A stretch of 64,000 nt of DNA from the NCBI GenBank assembly GCA_024515975.1, contig JAMSKV010000002.1:283918-347917 (forward strand), read 5' to 3'. This DNA is from Endosaccharibacter trunci. Lineage in GTDB: Bacteria; Pseudomonadota; Alphaproteobacteria; Acetobacterales; Acetobacteraceae. Each line of letters begins with the position of its first letter. The stretch's first letter is position 1. The translations under genes were made by a program, and so were the position numbers. The notes beneath the pieces were generated by a model that had not been told where the DNA came from, made no database searches, and was given only the letters and a program-made list of their open reading frames with translations. Below, in pieces: positions 1 through 7,979 of this stretch.

Positions 1-1
1 C

Positions 2-532
2 GACGGGTCGCAGTGGGATCATCTGTTCGCGGACGGCGAGCATTTCACTATCGGCTCGCTCGACGCGCGTGTTCTCTTTTCGCCAGGACATACGCTGGCG
101 TCGATTACCTACATAATCGGCGACGCCGCCTTTGTACATGACACGCTCTTCATGCCCGACTCGGGCACGGCACGCGCCGACTTTCCGGGTGGCGATGCCG
201 GGCAACTCTGGGATTCGCTGCAGGCAGTCCTGGCCCTACCGGAAGAGACGCGGGTCTTTACCGGCCATGACTATCAGCCTGAGGGACGCGCGCCCCGCTG
301 GGAGAGCATGATCGCGGAGCAAAAGACGCGAAATATCCACCTTGCGGGAGTGAGCAAGGCGGCGTTCGTCGCCGCCCGCGAAGCGCGGGACCGGAGCCTG
401 CCGATGCCGAAACTCATCCTGGCCGCTCTGCAGGTCAACATCCGTGGCGGCCGGCTTCCGGAACCGGAGAGTGACGGGCGCCGCTATCTCAAGATTCCAA
501 TCGGTGCTTTGGCGGACGCGGCTTGGGAGTAG
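2..532 (+). CDS. MBL-fold metallo-hydrolase, 3' part only
   Basis: The reading frame is open from the window edge and gives the last 176 residues of a metallo-beta-lactamase-fold hydrolase; the N-terminal HxHxDH metal motif lies outside the window. Visible family marks are SPGHT (about residues 29-33), the metal-bridging segment HDTLFMPDSG (about 47-56) and the late histidine in TGHDYQP (about 92-98). This pattern resembles the persulfide-dioxygenase/Blh-like branch (SPGHT-ASITY, HDTLF, FTGHDY). In that branch the enzymes act on persulfides in sulfide detoxification or belong to Blh-type proteins; the substrate here is inferred only. The gene stops at a TAG just before a 340-base stretch without genes. 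Confidence 0.8.
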   Translation, partial: DGSQWDHLFADGEHFTIGSLDARVLFSPGHTLASITYIIGDAAFVHDTLFMPDSGTARADFPGGDAGQLWDSLQAVLALPEETRVFTGHDYQPEGRAPRWESMIAEQKTRNIHLAGVSKAAFVAAREARDRSLPMPKLILAALQVNIRGGRLPEPESDGRRYLKIPIGALADAAWE

Positions 533-873
533 CAACCGGCGGTGGCGTCTGCCCGGGCGCGAAAACGCTCTGGATAACCTTGGCGGTCGCACGCATGACG
601 ATGTCGTCTCCTACTGCGAACGCCACATGTGCCCAGACTATGCCCGACAGACGTGACTCTCGCGGATCTGGGAGAAAGCCATCGTAACACAGCGTGCCGT
701 GAGCAGTTGCGGGGGGCCACAACACCCGATTCTTGCGATTGATCGAGCGCGCTGTTCGTCGGCTAACGGCGTGAGCCATGCCGTAATCTGCTAGATTGAT
801 GCCAATCTGGCCGACTCCATCGGCCGACGAGGTCGCTGCGCTCACTATAGGCAGCTAGGTTCAGGGCTCTGTA
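533..873. other. no recognisable gene
   Basis: A stretch of 341 bases between the MBL-fold gene and a decayed IS5-type transposase. A minus-strand open frame (489-845) crosses it, but its translation shows no family I recognise and overlaps the end of the upstream gene. I see no clear promoter or terminator. Confidence 0.5.
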
Positions 874-1482
874 TCACGGCCAGAAGGTGACGGCGGCTGC
901 GATGCAGATGGCCGATAAGAAGGTGAAAGCGCACCGGTCGTGGTGAATGGGCGGCTATCGCAGCCGCCGTCAGCAATAAGGTGCTGGGCCGGAGGCAAAA
1001 CGGACAGCAGCAGGGCTGCTCTCATGCGGTCGTTCATCTGTCTCTCCGACAACAGCACGGCTATCGATCGATGCAGGCGTCGATCCCTGTCCGTCGCAAA
1101 CGGCGTGCAATTTGGAGGTCAGGCCGACGCCAGTGCGGCCGATGTGTTGGGGAACGGCGCCGTTTTGAACAGGCTGGGCGCGGTGCGGTTGAGGTGGATG
1201 CAGTCGATCGTCAGCTGCTCGGGCACGCCGGACTGGGCGCCCAGAGCAGCAAAGACGTGTCCGAACACGCCCAGGCGGCTCCAGCGCACGAAGCGGTTGT
1301 AGAGAGTCTTGGTCGATCCGTAACCGGATGAGGCGTTCTTCCAGTGCAGGCCGCAGCGGATCACGTAGATGATGCCGCTGACCACCCGCCGGTCATCAAG
1401 CCGAACGGCGTGGCTTGTTCGGCAGCAGCGGCTGGATGATCGACCATTCGAAGTCCATCAACTCATACCGGTGTGGCGTCAT
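874..1482 (-). pseudogene. decayed IS5-family transposase
   Basis: Pieces of one IS5-family (DUF4096-type N-terminus) transposase can be read in order on the minus strand. The start at 1482 reads MTPHRYELMDFEWSIIQPLL and runs into a stop; the next piece (1385-1119) contains SGIIYVIRCGLHWKNAS and LYNRFVRWSRLGVF; a third (about 1058-960) has LPPAQHLIADGGCDS, the region of the second catalytic Asp; the end reads HDRCAFTFLSAICIAAAV and stops at 874. The part between the second and the C-terminal block, about 50 residues with the conserved KNRK and Glu region, is missing. At least two frameshifts and one internal deletion make it inactive. Confidence 0.8.
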
Positions 1483-1612
1483 CGTCCAAACTCCTTGGAG
1501 GAGTCTGAATCAGAAGCAAGCCGCAAGCGGGATCCGCTTCACGAGTTTATAACCCAGGTGGCACGATCGACCGTTTCTAGAAGTACATAATACCCTGCCT
1601 AAAAGATGACGT

Positions 1613-2584
1613 TCAGCGTTCTTCTGCAAAGACGCCTCGGCCGAAAGAAAAGTTCAGAACCGGATTGATAGCGTTCCAGTTCACGCTAGCGTGCGTATCG
1701 TCCTGGAAGATACGAAAGAATTCGTCATTCGGGCGGGATCGAAACAACGGCGCGAGGGCGCTGTGCATGTCCCTGGCATTATCGACCATCCGGGCGTGGC
1801 TGAGTTCCCCGGCCCAGATGTCATGCAACTCTCCGGGAAAATAGTTCACAGACGGATCCTGCTCATACTTACCTACGCCTATGAAGAGTCGTGGATGCAG
1901 ACCTTTAAGTGCGACATTGCGCTCGAACGCGGCCACCCTACCGAACGCCTCGCGATCCGCAAACCAGAGGGACGGGCTGGTAGCAAGATAAGTCTCGAAC
2001 GCCTCTGGATGCGCGAGCATCGTACGAACCACGAAGAGCCCGGCGAGCGACCAGCCAAAGATTGCCTTTCGATGCTGATCAATGGGGGCAAAAGCCGCAA
2101 CCGTCGGTTCAATTTCCGCCTGGATAACGCGCAGGAACTCCTCCCCGCCGCCAGTCTTTGACTGCGGGGTAAATTCCTTCATGATCGTCCTATCGCGCAG
2201 CGGCAGCCTGACATACGTGCAGTCGAGAGTTCGTATAGCGCTGTTCGGCCCCTCACCGTCCTCGATTCCTACCACAATGGCTTCGTCAAGCTCGCCCGCG
2301 AGGGCGCGTCGCCTCATCGCGCCGGCAAAGGTTCCGAAGAAGATGTTCCCGTCGAGAACGTATATAACAGGATATCCCGCTGAAGGCGGAGGGCCGGCGG
2401 GAATCGACATTTGAATTCGATACGACTCTCCGTTGATCTTCGAGTGCAAATCGAATTGACGAGTGTAGTCGAGCGTTGCGCCGACTGCTATCGGCTTGAT
2501 CTGTTGTGCTGGCGCCGGGCCCGATAAGAGCACGACAGGCGCGGCTGCAGCCGCAAGCATAGCTATACGAATGAACCTAGCCAT
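1613..2584 (-). CDS. secreted esterase, Fes/IroE-like alpha/beta hydrolase
   Basis: 323 residues with a Sec signal peptide (MARFIRIAM, hydrophobic stretch 8-21, likely cut after APAQQ near residue 28). The body fits the putative-esterase family (PF00756: esterase D, ferric-enterobactin esterase, YbbA-like): YPVIYVLDGN at 71-80, and the nucleophile elbow FGWSLAGLF with Ser179, where the family usually has GHSxGG. A catalytic His is plausible in DDTHASVNW near the C-terminus. The protein is expected in the periplasm, hydrolysing an ester whose identity cannot be told. It stands alone, convergent to nothing nearby, next to an IS remnant in an accessory region. Confidence 0.75.
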   Translation of the reverse strand: MARFIRIAMLAAAAAPVVLLSGPAPAQQIKPIAVGATLDYTRQFDLHSKINGESYRIQMSIPAGPPPSAGYPVIYVLDGNIFFGTFAGAMRRRALAGELDEAIVVGIEDGEGPNSAIRTLDCTYVRLPLRDRTIMKEFTPQSKTGGGEEFLRVIQAEIEPTVAAFAPIDQHRKAIFGWSLAGLFVVRTMLAHPEAFETYLATSPSLWFADREAFGRVAAFERNVALKGLHPRLFIGVGKYEQDPSVNYFPGELHDIWAGELSHARMVDNARDMHSALAPLFRSRPNDEFFRIFQDDTHASVNWNAINPVLNFSFGRGVFAEER

Positions 2585-2640
2585 CTAATGCCTCAATGCT
2601 CAGACTCGGAGACCGGAGCGGGTAAGGCCCGGTCTTGAGC

Positions 2641-3153
2641 TCATGCCGCCGCATCTACCCCGCTGATGTGGATCGCAAGTTCGATCAGCTTCGCATCCAG
2701 TTTCGCCGCTGCGGCCGCGGTTTCCGGCGAAAGGTCATCCATGAGAGTGGAGGAAGGTCGTAAGAGACCGTGGTTCGGCCGTCTTCGCCGCTCCTTATGT
2801 AGATATGTGTCGGAACGTTCAGCCCGACCTGCGGGTCTCGCCCTAACATTGTTATCGCGACCAAAGGATTGCCGATGATCGCCAACGGCGCTCGAGAGGG
2901 GCAATCGTAGAACCGCGTCAGCCAGTCGCCGTGATCGAGGACCAGCCCGGCGCGCAAATTCGGCGATAAATTCGGCTTGCGTATCCGAACCCGCAACGAG
3001 CTCCTTTATTCCGGCCTCGGCGTTCTCCGTCGCAGCGTAGAAGGCCTCTACGACGTCGTCATATGTCCTCTCGGTGACATGCTCACGATGCTGCACCTGA
3101 ATCATCATATTCTTATCTCCGCTATCGTGCCTCTTCTTGCCTAAAAATCCCAT
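2641..3153 (-). pseudogene. DUF302 protein with two compensating frameshifts
   Basis: The N-terminal part (MIQVQHREHVTERTYDD..., to about 2950) and the C-terminal part (TLMDDLSPETAAAAAKLD..., from about 2755) lie in one frame. The conserved middle, GLVLDHGDWLTRFYDCPSRA through YIRSGEDGRTTVSYDLP, lies in another frame between about 2757 and 2950. Joined, the three parts give a normal-length DUF302 protein of about 150 residues (a small domain of unknown role, often near redox or stress genes). Two frame shifts of opposite sense near 2950 and 2757 either inactivate the gene or are sequencing errors. The start used is the internal Met at about 3105 or the upstream one at 3153. Confidence 0.7.
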
Positions 3154-3196
3154 TGACCAGACCAGTTGCTGTACATTGCTCTCGCGCGATCGTGCG

Positions 3197-4135
3197 TCAT
3201 GGCGCCGTCACTCTGCCGCTGGTCCCGGTCAGTCTGCGATCGGAGGTCGCGGCAACGAGCAGCCCAAACGCACAGAGCACTGCGATAAAAGCAAAGACAC
3301 TCCCTTCCGGGCCAACGGCTCCGCCGGTGAGCAGGCTCGATCCAGTCGGCTTGAAATCCAGGAGATGACCTTCATCAAGATAACCGCTGCCGGCTGCACC
3401 GAAGAGCGGCGCACTCACCCAGTTCCAGCCCGTGTGGTAGCCGACCGACCACCAGACGGACCCGGTCCGGTAAACTGCGTAAGCCAGCAACGTGCCCTGA
3501 CAAAATAGGCGCGCAAGCCAGATCCAGCTTACTCCCGGGTTATCAAGGTGAAGAACGAAGAACATGCACCCGGAGACGACGATCGCTCCGCGCCACCCGA
3601 CAAAGCGCTCCGCGACGAGCAAGACGGCCACTCGCCCGAAAAGCTCCTCGCCAGTCGCGCCAATAAAGTCGAACAGGAACCAGCTCGTGCCGTAGCCCAG
3701 GGCCGAAAGGGGCGATTGCATTGAGACCGAGACGGTGGCGCTCCCGGTGGCCGTGATCGCCAGGACGACGCAGCTCATCACGACCAGGCCGATGCCGAGT
3801 CCGAGTCCTGCCAATCTTCCACTCTCGGGTCCAACCAGTGGCCAGCCGGATATCCGGCGCCTGAGGATCCCGCAGACTGCTGCAACGACGGCCAGCTCCA
3901 GCACCAGTCGTATCACCATGAGCAGTGCATATGGCCATAGCTTCAGTTGGCCATAGGAGGAGACGGGAAGGTTCAGTGCTTTGGCCAGCGGTGTATCGAC
4001 GGCATCAGCGACGCGATCGAATTGGAGATACACGAGCGCCAGAAACAGCAGTGCTGTCCAGTCTCGAAGCGAGGGTCGCCACCGAAGGTGCCGATCCTTC
4101 ATATGCAATACCCTCATCAAACCGCGCCGGAGCAT
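3197..4135 (-). CDS. CPBP-family intramembrane glutamic protease (CAAX-protease-like)
   Basis: 312 residues with about eight hydrophobic segments. The three CPBP/Abi signature motifs are present in order: GEELFGR (EExxxR), FFVLHL (FxxxH) and HTGWN (HxxxN). These supply the catalytic Glu and His residues of Rce1-like membrane proteases. In bacteria such proteins often act in bacteriocin self-immunity or peptide maturation, but no bacteriocin gene is seen nearby. An alternative start is the Met 11 codons downstream (MKDRHLRWRP). It lies 10 bases downstream of the TetR gene on the same strand and may be transcribed with it. Confidence 0.8.
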   Translation of the reverse strand: MLRRGLMRVLHMKDRHLRWRPSLRDWTALLFLALVYLQFDRVADAVDTPLAKALNLPVSSYGQLKLWPYALLMVIRLVLELAVVAAVCGILRRRISGWPLVGPESGRLAGLGLGIGLVVMSCVVLAITATGSATVSVSMQSPLSALGYGTSWFLFDFIGATGEELFGRVAVLLVAERFVGWRGAIVVSGCMFFVLHLDNPGVSWIWLARLFCQGTLLAYAVYRTGSVWWSVGYHTGWNWVSAPLFGAAGSGYLDEGHLLDFKPTGSSLLTGGAVGPEGSVFAFIAVLCAFGLLVAATSDRRLTGTSGRVTAP

Positions 4136-4145
4136 ACGAACGGCC

Positions 4146-4829
4146 TCAGGATGTGGGCCTACGCCGCCTTGCGCGAGGCGAGGCTGCCGAAGATGTGGAA
4201 CCAGGCGGCTTTTCAGACCTGAGCCTTTTCGGCTTGGCGCCTACCTTATGTTGCGCCCGCCCGGACCAGCTGAGGACGAGTTCACGCAATTGCTTATCTA
4301 CGGCTTGCAGGACGTTCGCAGAGGCGGTTTCGTCGATATCGCGTATCGCCCGTGATATTGCCATTCCTCCCGCCATGGCGGAGAGCGCAAAGATCGCACG
4401 GCTCTGCTGATTTGGAGCCGCTCCCAGGCCCAGGCTCGCGGCGGTGAGCGCCAGACTGCGCTGCAGGCCTTCCCAAAAAGCGATCCGGGAAGGCTCGGAC
4501 TGCAGCCGCATTTCACTAACGAACGCTGATGTCGGGCAGCCTTGCTCAGCGTGATCGCGGTGTTCCAAAGACAGATAGGTCTGCAAGAACTCTTTGGCTG
4601 TCTTGCCCGTAAAAAGGTCGGCACAGTCAGAGAATGCCTGCCCCATTGCTTGCACCTGCAAAGCCTCACGGGACCCAAAATGACTGTAGAGCGCACCGTG
4701 CGTGAGGCCGGCTGCCTTGGCGACCTCGGCGACGCTCATCTGAGTCAGCCCCTGACCGCGCATCTGTTCAGCGGCCGCCTTCAGCATGACCTGACGATTG
4801 TCGGAGGCCTGAAGTTTCGAAACCTTCAC
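4146..4829 (-). CDS. TetR/AcrR-family transcriptional regulator
   Basis: 227 residues. I chose a GTG start at 4829 (VKVSKLQASDNRQ) because AGGAAG sits just upstream and the TetR domain begins there; a much longer open frame exists upstream but is not conserved-looking. The N-terminal HTH reads VAEVAKAAGLTHGALYSHFG, followed by the usual TetR helix 4. The C-terminal half resembles the domain of regulators that control short-chain dehydrogenases or efflux (LMRA/YxaF-like). The tail is very basic (ARRRR). The gene is divergent from the SDR-RND operon that starts at 5266, and two palindromes between them (5172-5214) are its probable operators. Confidence 0.85.
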   Translation of the reverse strand: MKVSKLQASDNRQVMLKAAAEQMRGQGLTQMSVAEVAKAAGLTHGALYSHFGSREALQVQAMGQAFSDCADLFTGKTAKEFLQTYLSLEHRDHAEQGCPTSAFVSEMRLQSEPSRIAFWEGLQRSLALTAASLGLGAAPNQQSRAIFALSAMAGGMAISRAIRDIDETASANVLQAVDKQLRELVLSWSGRAQHKVGAKPKRLRSEKPPGSTSSAASPRARRRRPTS

Positions 4830-5171
4830 CGTGTTTCTTCCTACACACGAGTCAACAGGATACCGCCTTTGATTGTGCGTGTCATCATAATAAACCCTCT
4901 GACGAGAATCGTCATCCTGTCGAATGAGGTAAGCTGATCGTTCTCCGACATGCCAGGCCGGAGCTTTATAGTCGGCCACGGAGTCGCGTGCCGTCATTGT
5001 ATAATACTCTGGTATCTGCACGTTCCTACGACAATTGCCACCCGGAACGATCCTGCCCATTGATCCAGGCTGCGATCGGATCATACGCAAGGATATTCGC
5101 GGTTCGGAGCTCTTCAGAGAACGCGTCTTCCATGCGCCTTGTTGCAAACGGACATCAGCACCTTGACTCCA

Positions 5172-5214
5172 ATGATTGCGCGCACAATCATAACCATTAG
5201 TTGCGCGAATAATG
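5172..5214. promoter_or_regulatory. two tandem palindromes, likely TetR operators
   Basis: Site 1 (5172-5191) reads ATGATTGCGCGCACAATCAT, a 20-bp palindrome with a single mismatched pair. Site 2 (5195-5214) reads CATTAGTTGCGCGAATAATG, with 8 of 10 pairs matched. They share the core TTGCGCG and their centres are 23 bp apart. They lie 50-95 bases upstream of the SDR start at 5266, in the gap between it and the divergent TetR gene. The rest of the gap (4830-5171) shows no gene. Assignment to the adjacent regulator is inference. Confidence 0.6.
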
Positions 5215-5265
5215 ATAACGCCGATGCGAGCTTCGCGACGGTGCGGTTCCTGAAAGGATGACGCG

Positions 5266-6006
5266 ATGAAGATCGAAGGTTCTGTGGTACTCGTCACGGG
5301 TGCAAACGGCGGTATCGGAACCGCTCTTGTGCAGGAACTTCTTAAGCGAGGTGCCGACAAGATCTATGTCGGCGCGCGAAATGTCGCGGCCCTGCAACCT
5401 TTGCTTGAGAGCTCGGGGCGCCTTGTGCCCCTGATGCTGGACGTGACCAAGCCGGACCAGATCGCAGATGCTGCGGCCACGGCGCATGACGTGACGCTCG
5501 TCATCAACAACGCGGGTCTCGCAACGTTCAAGGGCGTGCTGTCCGCGTCGGATACCGAGGCGGCGCGACAGGAGATGGAGGTGAACTATTTCGGCGTGCT
5601 ATCGCTCCTGCAGGCGTTGCGCGACACGCCGGCGCTGCATCGTGGCGGCGCGGTGATCAATATCCTGTCGATCTTGGCTCTGGTGACCTTGCCTGTGGCC
5701 GGCACCTACGCGGCAGCCAAGGCCGCCGCACTCGCCCTGACCCGGACGCTGCGTGCCGAGGTGAAGAACCGCGGTGTACAGGTTCTTGGCGTACTGCCGG
5801 TTCAGGTCGACACCGCGATGGGTGCGCCGCTCCCCGAGCCGCGCCTAACGCCTCAGGAAGTGGCATCCGGTGCCCTCGACGCCTTGGAGTCTGGCGCGGA
5901 AGAGGTCTTTCCCGGCGCGTTGTCGCAAGGAGCGGCTAAGGCCTTTCGGGACAATCCCGAGGCCATGCAGGCCGAACTGTCCAAGTTTGTTCACACGCTG
6001 GACTGA
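5266..6006 (+). CDS. short-chain dehydrogenase/reductase (SDR)
   Basis: 246 residues of classical SDR type: cofactor motif TGANGGIG at 12-19, NNAG at about 82-85, active-site YAAAK with an upstream Ser. It is a cytosolic NAD(P)-dependent oxidoreductase; the substrate is unknown. A good ribosome site (GAAAGGATG) precedes the ATG. It is the first gene of a run with a second SDR and a complete RND efflux system, under the twin palindromes at 5172-5214 and divergent from the TetR gene, so it is probably induced with the pump by the ligand of that regulator. Confidence 0.85.
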   Translation: MKIEGSVVLVTGANGGIGTALVQELLKRGADKIYVGARNVAALQPLLESSGRLVPLMLDVTKPDQIADAAATAHDVTLVINNAGLATFKGVLSASDTEAARQEMEVNYFGVLSLLQALRDTPALHRGGAVINILSILALVTLPVAGTYAAAKAAALALTRTLRAEVKNRGVQVLGVLPVQVDTAMGAPLPEPRLTPQEVASGALDALESGAEEVFPGALSQGAAKAFRDNPEAMQAELSKFVHTLD

Positions 6007-6047
6007 GCGCAGCGGGCAGCAATCATCGTCGACACGGGAGACCAATT

Positions 6048-6845
6048 TTGGCAAAAGTGGTGTTCATCACCGGTGTCTCGTCGGGCATCGGTGCGGCCAC
6101 GGCGCGCTTGCTGGGCGCCGCGGGATACCGGGTCTTCGGTGGCGCGAGAGATCCGGAGCGTATCCAGGCTGCGCCTGGCGTCGAACTCGTCGCCTGCGAC
6201 GTTCGCGACGAGATTTCGGTGCGGACGGCCGTAGACCAGATTATCGATCGGGCCGGCCGGATCGACGTGCTCGTCAACAATGCCGGCGTGTCGCTGGCCG
6301 GCCCGATCGAGGCCACCAGCGTCGAAGAGGCGCAGGCGCTATTCGATACGAACGTTTTCGGCGCGCTTCGTACCATCAGGTCCGTGCTGCCCGACATGCG
6401 TGCGCGCCGTTCCGGCCTGATCGTCAATGTCAGCTCGGTGCTCGGCTTCCTGCCCGCGCCGTTTATGGGGCTCTACGCCGCCAGCAAACATGCGATCGAG
6501 GGTCTGTCGGAGACGCTCGATCATGAGGTTCGGAATTTGGGTATTCGCGTTGTCCTTCTCGAGCCGAGTTTCACGAGGACCAACCTCGATCTCGGTTCGA
6601 AGCGAACCGCCGCCGTGATCGCCGACTACGCCGACGCCCTCGCGCGAAGCCATCGCGCCGTTGTGCAGCAGATCGCGACCGCACCCAGGCCGGAAACGGT
6701 CGCCGAAAAGATTGCCGCCATCATTAAGGGACCGCATCGCCTGCGGGAACCGGCCGATAGGCGAGCGCGGCTGCTGCGCACGCTGCGGCGCTACGCCCCG
6801 GTCAAGGGCGTCGACTCCAGCCTGCGCAAGACCTTCGGCCTCTGA
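6048..6845 (+). CDS. short-chain dehydrogenase/reductase (SDR)
   Basis: 265 residues starting at a TTG codon preceded by GGGAGACC; no ATG lies close by. It has TGVSSGIG at 9-16, NNAG at about 75-78 and YAASK as the active-site Tyr/Lys. The longer C-terminus with a basic stretch (RRARLLRTLRRY) is typical of SDRs acting on bulky or membrane-associated substrates. It follows the first SDR after 41 bases and precedes the RND adaptor by 45 bases, all on the same strand, so co-transcription is likely. Two unlike SDRs before an efflux pump suggest a modify-then-export arrangement; this is inference. Confidence 0.85.
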   Translation: MAKVVFITGVSSGIGAATARLLGAAGYRVFGGARDPERIQAAPGVELVACDVRDEISVRTAVDQIIDRAGRIDVLVNNAGVSLAGPIEATSVEEAQALFDTNVFGALRTIRSVLPDMRARRSGLIVNVSSVLGFLPAPFMGLYAASKHAIEGLSETLDHEVRNLGIRVVLLEPSFTRTNLDLGSKRTAAVIADYADALARSHRAVVQQIATAPRPETVAEKIAAIIKGPHRLREPADRRARLLRTLRRYAPVKGVDSSLRKTFGL

Positions 6846-6890
6846 GGCGGCCATACACGCCCGGCTACCTACCCAAACGAGAGGCGCGTC

Positions 6891-7979
6891 ATGCAACGAA
6901 TAAGGTCGCTCGCTCTGGCGATGACAGCAGTCGTCGGGGCTCTTGCCGGCTGCAAGCCGGACGGGGGCGGTGAGCCAGATCCGCGAACCGCGGAGCGGCG
7001 CGTGATCGTGGCCCATGTCGAAGCCGCGCCGGGCGTCGGCCTTACCTACACCGGTGTCGTCGGTGCACGTGTCGAAAGCAGCCTCGGCTTTCGCGTCCAG
7101 GGCAAGATCGTCGCGCGGCTGGTCGACACCGGTCAACTCGTGCGGCGAGGCCAGCCTCTGATGCGTCTCGACCCGACCGATTATGGCCATGCCGCTATTG
7201 CCCAGTCTGAGAACGTCGCTGCAGCGCGCGCCCGCTGGGTCCAGGCCTCGGCGGACGAGCGTCGCAATCGCGGCCTCGCTGCGACCGGCGCAATTTCCGC
7301 TTCGCGCTACGACGACGTCAAGGCCGCGTCCGACAGTGCCAAAGCGGCGCTGGACGCGGCGATAGCGCAACAGAGCGTGGCACAGGACCAGCACGGCTAC
7401 GCGGTGCTGCTGGCCGACGACGACGGTACCGTCATGCAAACCCTGGCCGAGCCGGGGCAGGTCGTGGCTGCCGGACAGGCCGTGCTCTGGCTGGCGCATG
7501 CCGGTCCGCGCGAAGCGGTGGTCAACCTGCCGGAGGCCGTCCGGCCGATGATCGGCTCGGAGGCGCGCGTGCTGCTTTACGCGGGCGGTCCGGCGGCAAC
7601 GGCCCGCTTGAGGCAGCTTTCCGACAGCGCCGATCCGCGCACACGAACCTTCGAAGCTCGCTATGTGATGAGTGGCGATGACGCCGACGCACCGCTGGGG
7701 GCGACCGTCAGCGTGACGCTGACGCAGCCCGGGGCCGGGAAGGACCAAAGCGTGCCGCTCGGCGCGATCGACGACGAGGGCTCCGGCCCCGGTGTCTGGG
7801 TGATCAACGCCGTCGACAGCACTGTCGCCTTTCGGCCGGTTCGGGTCGTTTCGATCGGCGAGGACACCGCCGAAATCCAGGGTCTGCAAGTGGGACAGGC
7901 CGTCGTCGCCGCCGGCGGTCATGAACTGCGTGGAGGAGAGAAAGTCCGGCCCATGACGGTCCGGGCGGCAATGCAATGA
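6891..7979 (+). CDS. RND efflux periplasmic adaptor (HlyD/AcrA family), lipoprotein
   Basis: 362 residues with a lipoprotein signal (lipobox LAGC, Cys about residue 21). The body shows the barrel-sandwich segment (GRLVDTGQLVRRGQPL-like, about 75-92), an alpha-hairpin rich in Ala/Arg (about 100-165) with the tip at TGAISASRYDDV, and the second lipoyl half (EPGQVVAAGQAV). These are the standard parts of an RND membrane-fusion protein linking the inner-membrane pump to the outer-membrane channel. The stop overlaps the pump start by 4 bases (ATGA), showing translational coupling. Confidence 0.9.
   Translation: MQRIRSLALAMTAVVGALAGCKPDGGGEPDPRTAERRVIVAHVEAAPGVGLTYTGVVGARVESSLGFRVQGKIVARLVDTGQLVRRGQPLMRLDPTDYGHAAIAQSENVAAARARWVQASADERRNRGLAATGAISASRYDDVKAASDSAKAALDAAIAQQSVAQDQHGYAVLLADDDGTVMQTLAEPGQVVAAGQAVLWLAHAGPREAVVNLPEAVRPMIGSEARVLLYAGGPAATARLRQLSDSADPRTRTFEARYVMSGDDADAPLGATVSVTLTQPGAGKDQSVPLGAIDDEGSGPGVWVINAVDSTVAFRPVRVVSIGEDTAEIQGLQVGQAVVAAGGHELRGGEKVRPMTVRAAMQ

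Noticed and set aside
489..845. 118-residue minus-strand frame after the MBL-fold gene
   Set aside because: It overlaps the MBL-fold gene, matches no family I know and has no clear ribosome site.
4988..5200. 70-residue plus-strand frame in the TetR-SDR gap
   Set aside because: It runs into the palindromic operators and its translation shows no domain or conserved start.
4146..5360. Longer version of the TetR gene starting near 5360
   Set aside because: It would run through the operator region and the start of the divergent SDR gene; the GTG at 4829 has a ribosome site and starts the domain.
6339..7976. Long open frame on the minus strand opposite the SDR and RND adaptor genes
   Set aside because: High-GC codon bias leaves long antisense frames; the translation is Arg/His/Gln-rich without any domain, and the plus-strand genes are well-recognised families.
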